Below, one piece after another: positions 1 to 9,322 of a stretch of 64,000 bases of DNA. Under the pieces are notes generated by a model, which was given only the letters and a program-made list of their open reading frames with translations, was not told where the DNA came from and searched no databases. Numbering within the stretch: the first letter of the stretch is position 1; each line of letters begins with the position of its first letter. This DNA is from Macrococcus sp. DPC7161 (lineage in GTDB: Bacteria; Bacillota; Bacilli; Staphylococcales; Staphylococcaceae), in assembly GCF_004117835.1 (NCBI RefSeq), contig NZ_SDSC01000001.1, positions 62,001-126,000 on the forward strand. The letters run 5' to 3'. The translations under genes were made by a program, and so were the position numbers.

Positions 1-1529
1 CATTCGCGATCATTTCCCATCCGGATGCTGGTAAAACAACATTAACTGAAAAATTACTTTTATTCGGTGGGGCGATTCGTGAAGCTGGTACTGTTAAAGG
101 GAAAAAAACAGGCAAGTTCGCTACAAGTGACTGGATGGATGTAGAAAAAGAGCGTGGTATTTCTGTTACAAGTTCAGTTATGCAATTTGATTATGATCAT
201 TACAAAATTAATATTTTAGATACACCTGGTCACGAAGACTTCTCAGAAGATACGTATCGTACTTTAATGGCAGTTGACAGTGCGGTCATGGTGATTGACT
301 GTGCAAAAGGTATTGAGCCTCAAACATTAAAGTTATTCAAAGTATGTAAAATGCGTGGTATTCCAATCTTTACTTTTATTAATAAACTTGACCGTGTTGG
401 AAAAGAACCATTTGAATTACTTGAAGAAATTGAAAAAACATTAGAAATTGAAACATATCCAATGAACTGGCCAATCGGTATGGGTCAATCTTTCTTCGGT
501 ATTATTGATCGTAAAGAACGTACGATTGAACCATTTAGAGATGAAGAAAATTTATTACACATTAATGAAGATTATGAACTTGAAGAATCACATCCTATTT
601 CAAATGATTCAGCGTTTACTCAAGCGATTGAAGAATTGATGTTAGTTGATGAAGCGGGTGAAGCATTTGATAAAGAGAAATTATTGGTAGGCGATTTAAC
701 ACCAGTATTCTTCGGTTCAGCATTGTCTAACTTTGGTGTACAAAACTTTTTAAATGCATACGTAGATCATGCGCCAATGCCATCAGGTAGAAAAACTGAA
801 GAAGGTGAAGTCGTTTCACCTTTTGATGAAAGTTTCTCTGGATTCATCTTTAAAATTCAAGCGAATATGAATCCACAACACCGAGATAGAATTGCATTTA
901 TGCGTGTTGTAAGTGGTGCATTTGAACGCGGTATGGATGTAAAGTTAACAAGAACTGATAAAAAATTAAAAATTTCAAGATCGACTAGCTTCATGGCAGA
1001 TGATACGAAAACAGTTAATCATGCTGTAAGCGGTGATATTATCGGGTTATACGATTCAGGTAATTTCCAAATTGGAGATACATTAGTAGGCGGCAATCAA
1101 AAGTTTAAATTTGAGAAATTACCTCAATTTACTCCTGAAATCTTTATGAAAGTTTCAGCGAAAAATGTCATGAAACAAAAGCATTTTCACAAAGGGATTG
1201 AGCAATTGGTACAAGAAGGAGCGATTCAGTTATATCGTACACTTCATACAAATCAAATCATCTTAGGTGCAGTTGGACAATTACAATTTGAAGTATTTGA
1301 ACATCGTATGAATAATGAATATAATGTCGATGTCATTATGGAACCAGTTGGTCGTAAAATTGCTAGATGGATAGAAAATGAAGAAGATATAAGAGATGCG
1401 ATGAACTCTAGTCGTTCTATTTTAGTAGATGATCGCTTCGGCAATAAAGTATTCTTATTTGAAAATGAATTTGCAACACGTTGGTTTATGGATAAATTCC
1501 CAGAAATCAAGTTGTACAGTTTATTGTAA
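1..1529 (+). CDS. prfC: Peptide chain release factor 3, 5' end outside window
   Basis: RF3 is the translational GTPase that removes RF1/RF2 from the ribosome after termination. The frame is open from base 3 and begins inside the G1 loop region (SHPDAGKTT), followed by the switch II motif [12 protein letters not shown] and the G4 motif NKLD, which is the classic order of an RF3/EF-G type GTPase. About 508 codons are visible; the family is about 520 aa, so only some 12 residues are missing. This is a window-edge truncation, not a broken gene. It ends in a strong terminator and looks monocistronic at its 3' side. Identification is secure. Confidence 0.97.
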   Translation, partial: FAIISHPDAGKTTLTEKLLLFGGAIREAGTVKGKKTGKFATSDWMDVEKERGISVTSSVMQFDYDHYKINILDTPGHEDFSEDTYRTLMAVDSAVMVIDCAKGIEPQTLKLFKVCKMRGIPIFTFINKLDRVGKEPFELLEEIEKTLEIETYPMNWPIGMGQSFFGIIDRKERTIEPFRDEENLLHINEDYELEESHPISNDSAFTQAIEELMLVDEAGEAFDKEKLLVGDLTPVFFGSALSNFGVQNFLNAYVDHAPMPSGRKTEEGEVVSPFDESFSGFIFKIQANMNPQHRDRIAFMRVVSGAFERGMDVKLTRTDKKLKISRSTSFMADDTKTVNHAVSGDIIGLYDSGNFQIGDTLVGGNQKFKFEKLPQFTPEIFMKVSAKNVMKQKHFHKGIEQLVQEGAIQLYRTLHTNQIILGAVGQLQFEVFEHRMNNEYNVDVIMEPVGRKIARWIENEEDIRDAMNSSRSILVDDRFGNKVFLFENEFATRWFMDKFPEIKLYSLL

Positions 1530-1554
1530 TAGGTTTTAATATTAAGTGTTCATT

Positions 1555-1590
1555 AAAAAAGCGTATTTATGATGAGTAAATACGCTTTTT
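1555..1590 (+). terminator. Rho-independent terminator after prfC
   Basis: Stem GCGTATTTA / TAAATACGC, loop of about 7 nt, A-run before and T-run after. It lies 26 bases past the prfC stop. Confidence 0.9.
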
Positions 1591-1657
1591 ATCGTATAAT
1601 AGTTTTTATATGATTTTTATATTGTATAAAATTAAACATTAAGGTTGGAGAATATAA

Positions 1658-2431
1658 ATGGATATATCGATTTTAATTAGTTATTTATGGATTGTAATAG
1701 TACTAGTTGTTTTAGAAGGTTTATTGGCTGCAGATAATGCAATTGTAATGGCTGTAATGGTAAAACATTTACCAGAAGAACAAAGGAAAAAAGCTTTGTT
1801 TTATGGACTTTTAGGAGCATTTGTATTTCGATTTGCGTCTTTATTTGTCATTGCGTATTTAGCGAAGTATTGGCAAATTCAAGCAATAGGTGCAGCATAT
1901 TTACTTTATATGTCGATTAAAAATTTAATTGATTTCTACAAAACAGGAGATTCACAATCTGAAGAAGAAGCACATGAACTTGAAGAACAATACGAAAGTA
2001 AAGGCTCAGGCTTTTGGATGACAGTTGCAAAAGTAGAATTCGCAGATATTGCTTTTGCAATCGATTCTATGCTTGCAGCGATAGCGATCGCATTAACATT
2101 ACCTGAAGTAGGACCGCAATTCGGAGGAATGAACCTAGGGCAATTTCTTGTAATGTTCACAGGTGGTATGTTGGGTGTTATCATTATGAGATTTGCAGCA
2201 ACTTGGTTTGTGAAGTTATTACATGATAATCCTAATCTAGAAGCAGCGGCATTTGCTATTGTTGGATGGGTTGGTATTAAACTGATTGTAATGGTATTGT
2301 CTCATGAAAAGATTCAAATATTACCTCATGATTTCCCACATTCTTTATTATGGCAATCGATTTTCTGGGCTGTCTTACTAGGCATTCTAGCTATTGGATG
2401 GTTTAGTGGTAAACGTAAAGCACAAAATTAA
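1658..2431 (+). CDS. TerC-family integral membrane protein (probable metal exporter)
   Basis: A 257-aa polytopic membrane protein of the TerC family. Members such as Bacillus MeeF/MeeY (YceF/YkoY) export manganese to metalate extracytoplasmic enzymes, including lipoteichoic acid synthases; that role is known for the family and only inferred here. Seen: an opening transmembrane helix carrying the family motif LEGLLAADNA (acidic residues E20 and D26), the second signature EFADIAFAIDS near residue 128, a charged cytoplasmic loop around 88-115 and about seven hydrophobic segments. The ATG has TTGGAG upstream. It is a single-gene unit between two terminators. Confidence 0.9.
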   Translation: MDISILISYLWIVIVLVVLEGLLAADNAIVMAVMVKHLPEEQRKKALFYGLLGAFVFRFASLFVIAYLAKYWQIQAIGAAYLLYMSIKNLIDFYKTGDSQSEEEAHELEEQYESKGSGFWMTVAKVEFADIAFAIDSMLAAIAIALTLPEVGPQFGGMNLGQFLVMFTGGMLGVIIMRFAATWFVKLLHDNPNLEAAAFAIVGWVGIKLIVMVLSHEKIQILPHDFPHSLLWQSIFWAVLLGILAIGWFSGKRKAQN

Positions 2432-2434
2432 TGT

Positions 2435-2475
2435 AAAGCGAGCTGGTTTTTAAATGAAGCCACTCGCTTTTTATT
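2435..2475 (+). terminator. Terminator after the TerC gene
   Basis: Stem AAAGCGAGCTGG / CCACTCGCTTT with one bulged base, followed by T-rich sequence. Confidence 0.85.
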
Positions 2476-2488
2476 TTTATTAATAAAA

Positions 2489-2517
2489 TTGCACAAAGTT
2501 GACTGAAACTCTAGTAT
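2489..2517 (+). promoter_or_regulatory. Possible sigma-A promoter of the htrA-like gene
   Basis: TTGCAC, 17 bases, TAGTAT; a better -10 (TATAAT) lies 3 bases further but at a 20-base spacing. It is placed about 30 bases before the ribosome site. Confidence 0.35.
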
Positions 2518-2548
2518 AATTGTAATATTAAGTTTTTTGGAGGGCCAT

Positions 2549-4138
2549 ATGCATAAAATTACCATTCGAAAAAAAGATTATAAGCGACCAAAACGATTAT
2601 TCTTTAAAGGTCAAAAAGAAAGATTACATCCTCATGAAACACCGGAACAACAAAATACTTCTCAAGTTCAATACGATTCAACGGATGCTTCAAAAATAGA
2701 TGAAATTTCTAAGCAAAATCATGCATTTGAACAAAGTAAAATCAATGAATTAAATCAAGACGTAGCCAACCCGGAAATTGAAAATGGGAACATTGATGGA
2801 CCGGTCAATGATGGTGAGGATACAAAAGAACAAGATTCAGATTTCACTTCAATTGATTCAGACAAACAAAATGCAACGGTTCAAGAAGAACCAAAATTAA
2901 AAGAAAATACGTCGCATCAAACATCAATTGAAGAACCAGTTCAAAAAGAAAAAGTTCATTCACAACACGTCCAGTCAACACCTGTTCATACACAGAAATC
3001 ACAAGAGACGAATAATCTTAATAAAGAACATTCTAAACCTGATCAGGATGAATATAAAAATAAATCTAAAAAAGGCTCATTATGGTCAGTAGCATTATTT
3101 TCATTGTTATTGGGTACTTTAATAGGGATATTGCTCTTTAGCTATTTTTATAAGGGTGACCATGTTAATGGTGAGGTATCTACTGAACAGGCGATTCAAA
3201 AGGCTAAAAAGTATGTTGTGAGTGTAGTGAATCTACAAAAAGCAAATAAAGTGGTTAGAAAAGATGCTAAGCAAAACCCAGAGGAAGCTGGCATTGGCAG
3301 TGGTGTTATTTATAAAGTTAAAGGTGATAAAGCTTACATTGTTACAAATCATCATGTTATTGGCAATGCGAATAAAATAGAAGTAACAACGAGCGATGGA
3401 AAAAAGGCTTACGCTAAAGTAGTTGGCAGTGATATGTGGACGGATTTAGCAGTCATTACAATTCCTAAAGAAAAGTTTTCTAATGGACTTAAATTTAGTG
3501 ATTCAGATAAAACAGTCGTTGGTCAATCGGCTATCGCTATAGGAAGCCCGTTAGGTGAAATGTTTGCAGGTAGTGTATCTCAAGGTATTATTTCAGGATT
3601 ACATCGTAGTGTTCCTGTTGATATCGATGGAGATGAAGTGTACGATTGGGAAATGAATGTGATTCAAACGGATGCAGCAATTAATCCAGGTAATTCAGGT
3701 GGTGCTTTAATTAATCAATCAGGTGAATTAATTGGCATTAATTCAATGAAAATTACGATGGATGGTGTAGAAGGCATTGGCTTTAGTATTCCATCTAATG
3801 AAGTTCAAAAGTTTATTAAAATTTTAGAACGCGATCATGGTATTAAAAGACCAAAATTAGGGTTATTATTAGAAGATTTAAATGTCACAAGCTTACAAAC
3901 AACTTTACCAAGTAATGTTACTCAAGGTGTAGTGATTACAGATGTAGAACCAAATGCTATTGGTGAGGGTGCTGGGTTACAGCAAAGCGATGTGATTGTA
4001 GCTTTAGATGGTAAGAAAATTAAAAGTCGAATTGAATTTAGAAAATATATGTTTAATGAGAAAAAGTTTGGTGACACAGTAGAAGTAATATACTACAGAG
4101 GTCAAAGTAAAAACAAAGTAAAAATGCATTTAAAATAA
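2549..4138 (+). CDS. HtrA/DegP-type membrane-anchored serine protease
   Basis: A surface quality-control serine protease of 529 aa. Order of parts: an acidic, low-complexity cytoplasmic region (about 1-170, rich in E, Q, K, N), one transmembrane helix (about 177-200), a trypsin-like domain with catalytic His269 (TNHHVIG), Asp299 (TDLAV) and Ser383 (GNSGGA), and a C-terminal PDZ domain (about 430-525). The start is the ATG with GGAGGG five bases upstream; an in-frame TTG 12 bases earlier overlaps that ribosome site and is not used. S. aureus has two HtrA proteins; the one at the equivalent place (HtrA2, about 769 aa from memory) has a much longer N-terminal arm, so this is a shorter version. 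The K+ channel gene starts 13 bases downstream, so the two are probably co-transcribed. Confidence 0.93.
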   Translation: MHKITIRKKDYKRPKRLFFKGQKERLHPHETPEQQNTSQVQYDSTDASKIDEISKQNHAFEQSKINELNQDVANPEIENGNIDGPVNDGEDTKEQDSDFTSIDSDKQNATVQEEPKLKENTSHQTSIEEPVQKEKVHSQHVQSTPVHTQKSQETNNLNKEHSKPDQDEYKNKSKKGSLWSVALFSLLLGTLIGILLFSYFYKGDHVNGEVSTEQAIQKAKKYVVSVVNLQKANKVVRKDAKQNPEEAGIGSGVIYKVKGDKAYIVTNHHVIGNANKIEVTTSDGKKAYAKVVGSDMWTDLAVITIPKEKFSNGLKFSDSDKTVVGQSAIAIGSPLGEMFAGSVSQGIISGLHRSVPVDIDGDEVYDWEMNVIQTDAAINPGNSGGALINQSGELIGINSMKITMDGVEGIGFSIPSNEVQKFIKILERDHGIKRPKLGLLLEDLNVTSLQTTLPSNVTQGVVITDVEPNAIGEGAGLQQSDVIVALDGKKIKSRIEFRKYMFNEKKFGDTVEVIYYRGQSKNKVKMHLK

Positions 4139-4151
4139 TGCGGAGGATGAG

Positions 4152-5504
4152 ATGGCATCATTTAATAAATTATTTGAAAAACTAACACCACAACAAGGGA
4201 TTGTACTTTATTATTTAGTAGCAATGTTCATCTCATTTCTACTATTGAGAATTCCTTGGGTTCATAAACCTGGTGTAGAAATCTCATATATCGATTCGAT
4301 GTTTGTAGCAGTATCTGGCATTAGTGTTACAGGATTAACGCCAGTTTCAATTGCAGAAACTTATTCTACGTTTGGGCAAATGCTTATATTGGTTATTTTA
4401 AATTTAGGTGGCATTGGTGTCATGGCTATGGGAACACTTTTGTGGGTGATACTTGGAAAGAAAATAGGTATGAGAGAGCGCCAAATGATCATGGTGGATA
4501 ATAATCAAAATAAAATGAGTGGTATTGTTCAATTAATATTTGAAATTGTAAGAACAATGTTGGTGATAGAAATTTTAGGTGCATTGATATTGGCATTTTA
4601 TTTTTACAAAGATATGGATTCTGTCAAAATGGCTTTATATCACGGATTGTTTGCGTCTGTATCGGCAACGACAAATGGTGGTTTAGATATTACGGGAGAG
4701 AGTATGAATGTTTATGCAGATGATTACTTTGTTCAAACCATAACAATGGCGCTTATCATATTAGGTGCAATTGGCTTTCCTGTAATTATTGAAATAAAGA
4801 CGTACTTACAAAATAAATTACCGAACTTTAGATTTAGTTTATTTGCGAAGTTAACGATGACAACATATGCACTGTTATTTATCGTAGGAACGATAGTTAT
4901 TTATCTTTTTGAATATGATCATGCATTTAAAAATATTTCTTGGCACAAAGCGATATTTTATGCAATGTTTCAATCAGCATCCACAAGAAGTGCAGGATTG
5001 ACAACCATTGATTTAAATAGCTTTACTGAAGCAACACGATTTTTTATGTCAGGATTAATGTTTATCGGTTCTTCACCAAGTTCAGTTGGTGGTGGTATTC
5101 GTACAACAACTTTTGCCATCTTAATTTTGTTTTTACTGAATTATTCTAACGGTAGAACAACGATAAAAGTATTTAATAAAGAAATTGATCCTGGTGATAT
5201 ACAGCGTACTTTTGCTGTAATTGTATTAGCTACGATTATTTGCTTTGTCGCATTATTATTGATTTTAAAATTTGAGATGGGCAGATTCGGTTTATTATCT
5301 ATTTTCTTTGAAGTGATGAGTGCATTTGGTACATGCGGATTGTCCTTGGGCATAACGGGTGATTTAACAATGTATTCGAAATTAGTTATTATGGCATTAA
5401 TGTTTATTGGCCGTGTCGGTTTAATTTCATTTATTATCATGCTTGGTGGAAAAGCAGAAATTGATAAATTCCGATATCCAAAAGAAAAAATCATGATTGG
5501 TTAA
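4152..5504 (+). CDS. ktrD: KtrB/KtrD-type potassium uptake channel subunit
   Basis: Membrane subunit of a Ktr-type K+/Na+ symport system, which works with a cytoplasmic KtrA/KtrC RCK protein encoded elsewhere. The 450-aa protein has the TrkH/KtrB pattern of four pore repeats: SVTGLTP near residue 60, TTNGG near 173, TRSAGLTT near 281 and FGTCGLS near 396, each with the selectivity-filter glycine. Ribosome site GCGGAGGATGAG before the ATG. It follows the htrA-like gene closely, as in other staphylococci, and ends in a strong terminator. KtrB versus KtrD cannot be separated with certainty from sequence alone; the position next to prfC/TerC/htrA favours KtrD. Confidence 0.88.
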   Translation: MASFNKLFEKLTPQQGIVLYYLVAMFISFLLLRIPWVHKPGVEISYIDSMFVAVSGISVTGLTPVSIAETYSTFGQMLILVILNLGGIGVMAMGTLLWVILGKKIGMRERQMIMVDNNQNKMSGIVQLIFEIVRTMLVIEILGALILAFYFYKDMDSVKMALYHGLFASVSATTNGGLDITGESMNVYADDYFVQTITMALIILGAIGFPVIIEIKTYLQNKLPNFRFSLFAKLTMTTYALLFIVGTIVIYLFEYDHAFKNISWHKAIFYAMFQSASTRSAGLTTIDLNSFTEATRFFMSGLMFIGSSPSSVGGGIRTTTFAILILFLLNYSNGRTTIKVFNKEIDPGDIQRTFAVIVLATIICFVALLLILKFEMGRFGLLSIFFEVMSAFGTCGLSLGITGDLTMYSKLVIMALMFIGRVGLISFIIMLGGKAEIDKFRYPKEKIMIG

Positions 5505-5506
5505 AC

Positions 5507-5551
5507 AAAAAAATGAGCAATGACATCAAAATATGTCATTGCTCATTTTTT
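5507..5551. terminator. Bidirectional terminator
   Basis: A long stem, AATGAGCAATGACAT / ATGTCATTGCTCATT, with A-run and T-run on either side; it serves the converging ktrD and sensor-kinase genes. Confidence 0.92.
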
Positions 5552-5580
5552 ATGATTAATGAAATAAAAAAGCTAATTTC

Positions 5581-7065
5581 TTAAATTTCATAATTATTTG
5601 GTGATGCAAGTGGGAATGTAATGAAGATTTTTGTTCCGATATTGACTTGGCTGTTTACATGAATTTGTCCATGACTCGCTTCTATAATACCTTTAGTAAC
5701 ACTCATGCCGAGTCCTGTACCATTATCTTTCGTTGTAAAGAACGGATCAAACAATTGATGCAATGATTTTGCATCCATTCCGATACCATTGTCTTTAATT
5801 GAAATAAATGCATTTTCACGATCTTTACCAACAACCATTTCAATAATGCCAATGCGATTAGAATGCATTGCATCTTTTGCATTTTGTAGAATGTTAATCA
5901 TGACTTGTGTAAATTGATCTTCAGGTATATCAACAAAGATATCATTATCATCGTATTTAATAATAAGTTTAATTCGGCTATAGTCAAATTCATATTGTAA
6001 TAATTGAACAACTTCCTTAATGATATCAACGATATTATGAACTTCACTTTCAACTTTTGTTGGTTTTCCAAGTAATAAAAATTGTCCTACGATATTATTA
6101 ATACGCTTTAATTCTCCTTTAACAATATCGAAATGTGGATTTTGATGATTATCATCGTATTTCATTTGAATAATATCAATAAAGCCAATGACAGAAGTTA
6201 ATGGATTCTTGATTTCATGTGCGGTATTTGCAGCCATTAAACCAATCATTTCTTTTTTTTGTTTATTAATATCATCAATCATTTGTAACGTTCTGTTTTT
6301 CTCTTGAATATAAAAATATAATGCTTGTATGATGGTAATGATTATAAATGAAATAATAAATAAAGCGAATGATTCTTGTATTGCAGTCATTTTTGTATCA
6401 GAACCGGAAGAAATGGTTAAAGACCATGGTGCTTTTTGAAATATAAGTGACTTTGAATAGATATATGGCAATTGGTCTCTAGATTCAAAAATTTTGCTAC
6501 CATCTAAATCTTTAATGGTAATGTTGCTGTTCTTTTCTATCGTATCGATAACAGTGCCAATGGTATTGATATCAATTTCAGCAACAACAAACACTTTATT
6601 TTTTGCGTTAACGATTGGTTTGGAAATGTAAACGACACCTTCATTCAGCAAATTTTTTCTTACTTTTGAAATGGAAACTAAATTTACATCTGCATATTGA
6701 TAAAAAAAGGCAAGAGATTCTACTTTTTTATTTAACATGAGTTCACTACTTGAGTTTACTGCAATAGCATCTTCGTTTAAAACATATAAATTAATAATTC
6801 TAGGATCACTTTGTTTAATTTGAGCCATATTATCGTTAATCTTTTTATTATCTTTCTCATAATAAGCCATTGTAGAAATCGAGTTAATAGATGAAACGAC
6901 ATCTGTAATAAAAGTTTCAACTTGTTTAGCATGCATATTAATTTTTTGGTTTACAGAAGATGCTACTTCCTTTTTATGTATTTGAAAAAATATTGAATAG
7001 CCAATTAAGGCAACAATACAGGAAAGGAAGATATTTAATAGACCATATTTTATAAATTTATTCAT
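5581..7065 (-). CDS. Orphan sensor histidine kinase with extracytoplasmic sensor domain
   Basis: A 494-aa membrane sensor kinase. Layout: transmembrane helix 1 (about 8-28), an extracytoplasmic domain of about 200 residues with a Cache/PAS-like length and pattern, helix 2 (about 239-261), a HisKA dimerisation domain with phospho-acceptor His283 (TAHEIKNPLT), then an ATPase domain with N box (NILQNAKDAM), G1 (DNGIGM) and G2 (TGLGM). No HAMP or PAS domain is evident between helix 2 and HisKA. The chosen ATG has GGAG six bases upstream; an ATG eight codons earlier has no ribosome site. The domain order recalls the KinB/KinD type of Bacillus phosphorelay kinases. No response regulator is adjacent on either side, so its partner is unknown. 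It diverges from a 5'-nucleotidase-like gene 64 bases away. Confidence 0.88.
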   Translation of the reverse strand: MNKFIKYGLLNIFLSCIVALIGYSIFFQIHKKEVASSVNQKINMHAKQVETFITDVVSSINSISTMAYYEKDNKKINDNMAQIKQSDPRIINLYVLNEDAIAVNSSSELMLNKKVESLAFFYQYADVNLVSISKVRKNLLNEGVVYISKPIVNAKNKVFVVAEIDINTIGTVIDTIEKNSNITIKDLDGSKIFESRDQLPYIYSKSLIFQKAPWSLTISSGSDTKMTAIQESFALFIISFIIITIIQALYFYIQEKNRTLQMIDDINKQKKEMIGLMAANTAHEIKNPLTSVIGFIDIIQMKYDDNHQNPHFDIVKGELKRINNIVGQFLLLGKPTKVESEVHNIVDIIKEVVQLLQYEFDYSRIKLIIKYDDNDIFVDIPEDQFTQVMINILQNAKDAMHSNRIGIIEMVVGKDRENAFISIKDNGIGMDAKSLHQLFDPFFTTKDNGTGLGMSVTKGIIEASHGQIHVNSQVNIGTKIFITFPLASPNNYEI

Positions 7066-7129
7066 AATTACTCCATTGATTGATTTCATATCGAAATGAT
7101 AGTATATAATATTGTTAAAGGGGTGTCGT

Positions 7130-7966
7130 ATGGAAAGTAAAATTAATATACATATTATAACAACAAATCAAATAGATAGTACACTTTCACTTAAAAATCA
7201 CGTCAATATTTTAAAAATATCAAGATATATAAAAATGTTACAACAATCTTCAATGCAAACAATTTTATTAGATTTAGGAAATCACTTTTTAAAAGTACAA
7301 CCTAAGACTACACATTTTCACAGAAATGCATTAGTAACAGCATTAAACATATTAAATTTTGATGCGAGCTGTATAGGACTCAACGATTTAATTGATCCTT
7401 CAAGGAAATTTAATCAAATCCAAAGTTTAAGTCAGTTTAGGCATTTATCAGCTAATGTTATCCATACTGTTACGAAAGAACCATACTATGGGACACCTTA
7501 TATTATTAAGCAAATAGGGCAATTAAAGATAGGGATTATCGGTATTTCAGCAAACGGTAAGATTGATAATGATATGACTAGTGAAGAATGTATAGAAGTG
7601 GAAGATACGATAAGCGCGTGTAAACGTTGGATCAGATATATGCATGATCATGAATCGCTAGATTTTGTGATTGCATTGCATCAACCCCAATTCGATTATG
7701 AACAAACTGAAGCATATAATATCGTAAAGTCAATTGAAGGTATTGATTTATTGATTACGACTGAATCCATTGTATCTACGAATATTGAAGATACAAAAAT
7801 AATCAGTATTCAACCAAATGAATACCTTGGCCATATTCAACTGGTTTTTAAAGAACGTACGAATTCATTTGAGTTAAAACAAATGCATTCAAAAGCAATA
7901 GATTTATCTATGTATCAAGAAGATATTCAAATGTATGATACGCTTTATTATGATTTGAAGTCATAA
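7130..7966 (+). CDS. Degenerate UshA/5'-nucleotidase-type metallophosphoesterase-like protein
   Basis: A 278-aa protein, cytoplasmic by appearance (no signal peptide). Its sequence follows the N-terminal metallophosphoesterase domain of the 5'-nucleotidase/UshA/YunD family: LLDLGNH where the family has LLDxGD, a GLNDL segment where it has GNHE/D, LSANV, then TPYIIK..GQLKIGIIGIS and DFVIALHQPQF. Several metal ligands are not conserved: the opening DxH is absent, the GD aspartate is N, and the GNHE histidine is missing. The C-terminal nucleotide-binding domain of full-length members is also absent. I infer a non-catalytic or altered protein. The start is the ATG preceded by AAAGGGGTG; an upstream TTG overlaps that site. 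It may act with the divergent sensor kinase, but only proximity supports this. Confidence 0.65.
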   Translation: MESKINIHIITTNQIDSTLSLKNHVNILKISRYIKMLQQSSMQTILLDLGNHFLKVQPKTTHFHRNALVTALNILNFDASCIGLNDLIDPSRKFNQIQSLSQFRHLSANVIHTVTKEPYYGTPYIIKQIGQLKIGIIGISANGKIDNDMTSEECIEVEDTISACKRWIRYMHDHESLDFVIALHQPQFDYEQTEAYNIVKSIEGIDLLITTESIVSTNIEDTKIISIQPNEYLGHIQLVFKERTNSFELKQMHSKAIDLSMYQEDIQMYDTLYYDLKS

Positions 7967-7967
7967 G

Positions 7968-8004
7968 AAAAGCGAGTAAGACGAATCTGTCTTACTCGCT
8001 TTTT
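7968..8004. terminator. Bidirectional terminator
   Basis: Perfect stem AAAAGCGAGTAAGAC / GTCTTACTCGCTTTT, loop of 6, between two converging genes. Confidence 0.93.
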
Positions 8005-8605
8005 ATTGTCCATACATTAACATTAAAATGAGCATGGCTAATAGTTTACCTATAAGTGGTGTAATTAATCGTTTAGTATTTTGATAACTTGCTGCAACGA
8101 TACATTCCACAATAAAAATAAAACAAAGTATTTGCAAACTTACAGCCCAACTGAAAAAGCTGGTACTAATGATTGCGACTATGAAGATCGTTAAACCTAC
8201 ATTTAATCGTTGCATTAATTCATTTTGTAAGATACTACGGATATACAATTCAAATAAAAAACTCACAATAAAAGAAATGATCAACTGCCATTTAAAATAA
8301 ATACCTAATGAAACCATTACTTTTAAGAAATGAAAATAGCGAATGTCTGGAAGTACGACAGAAAGTAATGCGTGCGCTATTAATATGATAATAGCCGTAA
8401 GTACCCCGGTAATGATTGATTCTAAAAGTCGTTTTGAATTGATGTTACGTTCGTAATAAATATAGCTCAATGAAAGAAGTAACATAAATCCCGTATAAAT
8501 ATGCCAAAAAACTTGCTTTTCTTGGTGCATAAGTAACAATATCAAATGAAATAAAATAAATAACGATGCAAACAAGATTAATGGTTTAGATCGTTTCATA
8601 AGCAT
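8003..8605 (-). CDS. Polytopic membrane protein, CPBP-like
   Basis: A 200-aa protein with about six hydrophobic segments and little else. The segment FELYIRSIL near residue 118 resembles the first motif of CPBP/Abi intramembrane proteases (EExxxR), but only the second glutamate and the arginine fit, and I do not see convincing histidine motifs; it may be a degenerate CPBP member. The start codon overlaps the stop of the YkvS-like gene (TAATG), and a second in-frame ATG lies six bases on, so translation is coupled to that gene. Function unknown; membrane location is certain from hydrophobicity. Confidence 0.6.
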   Translation of the reverse strand: MLMKRSKPLILFASLFILFHLILLLMHQEKQVFWHIYTGFMLLLSLSYIYYERNINSKRLLESIITGVLTAIIILIAHALLSVVLPDIRYFHFLKVMVSLGIYFKWQLIISFIVSFLFELYIRSILQNELMQRLNVGLTIFIVAIISTSFFSWAVSLQILCFIFIVECIVAASYQNTKRLITPLIGKLLAMLILMLMYGQ

Positions 8606-8787
8606 TAACCTTCGTGAATAATTTTGTAACGTTTATGATTAATAACTGTTTTTTCTTGTAACTCTAATTTTTCGAAGTTTTCCATAATTGTTAAATCAAC
8701 AATTACTGAGTTTTCATTTACTTTTTCAACACGTCCAATTAAACCATCGTGAAATTCTACAATATTTCCTACTTTAGCAACATTCAT
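8605..8787 (-). CDS. YkvS/DUF2187 family small protein
   Basis: A 60-aa soluble protein with a KOW-like beta pattern (VGNIVEFHDGLIGRVEKV, then IVDLT and a KRYKII strand), typical of the DUF2187/YkvS family found across Bacillales. The ATG is preceded by AGGAGG at good spacing. It heads a two-gene unit with the membrane protein that overlaps its stop by one base. A sigma-factor-like gene lies 62 bases upstream on the same strand, so all three could share a transcript. Function is not established. Confidence 0.8.
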   Translation of the reverse strand: MNVAKVGNIVEFHDGLIGRVEKVNENSVIVDLTIMENFEKLELQEKTVINHKRYKIIHEG

Positions 8788-8849
8788 AATAATCCTCCTA
8801 AAACAATACTAAGGGACATTATACTAAAATATTGTAATAATTAAAATCA

Positions 8850-9308
8850 TTATTTTATAATATGTTCAATTTTTTCTTTCAGTCGCTTTTTTTGTTGCTT
8901 AATGCAAGAAACACTTACTTGTTGCTCTTGAGCGATTTCTTTTATCATATATCCTAATATTAATTTTTCAAGTAAATCATTTTCTTTAGCCGTGAGTTGA
9001 CTTTTAATATGTTCAATTAATAAATGAGAAGCATCATCTTCAATTTTTTGATACATTAAAAGTGTTTCGTCATATACATTACGCTCTTGGTATTTGATTT
9101 GCTTTCTCAATTCATCGATTAAATAAAAGTTGAGTTTGGTCATCAAATATTTTTGCTTATTTTGTTTCGATGCATCAAATTGTTGATTAAGTTCCCATAG
9201 TTTGATGCTTAATTTTTGAAAATATTCATCTTTTTCATAACTTAAATGGTATTTCTGAATTAAATAATGAATATAACGTTGATATTCTTCTAATAATTTT
9301 TCAAACAT
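8850..9308 (-). CDS. Small sigma-70-family factor, SigS/ECF-like
   Basis: A 152-aa protein with the two-domain plan of a small alternative sigma factor: region 2 (about 15-75, including KLNFYLIDELRKQIK in the part that normally binds core polymerase and the -10 element) and region 4 (about 108-150, a helix-turn-helix with GYMIKEIAQEQQVSVSCIK). Length and pattern recall S. aureus SigS, but the S. aureus sigS gene sits elsewhere, so this could be a paralogue or a relocated SigS. No anti-sigma gene is adjacent. The ribosome site (AGGT) is weak, and a perfect 16-base palindrome lies just upstream, suggesting autoregulation or repression. Confidence 0.72.
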   Translation of the reverse strand: MFEKLLEEYQRYIHYLIQKYHLSYEKDEYFQKLSIKLWELNQQFDASKQNKQKYLMTKLNFYLIDELRKQIKYQERNVYDETLLMYQKIEDDASHLLIEHIKSQLTAKENDLLEKLILGYMIKEIAQEQQVSVSCIKQQKKRLKEKIEHIIK

Positions 9309-9322
9309 CTTTACCTGATTTC

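Noticed and set aside
1-1529. prfC lacks its start codon and could be a pseudogene.
   Set aside because: The frame is open from the first bases of the window and only about 12 residues are missing; it is cut by the window edge.
8820-8850. Terminator after the sigma-like gene.
   Set aside because: AATAAT/ATTATT pairing is weak and lacks a T-run, so the sigma-like gene may be read through into the YkvS-like gene.
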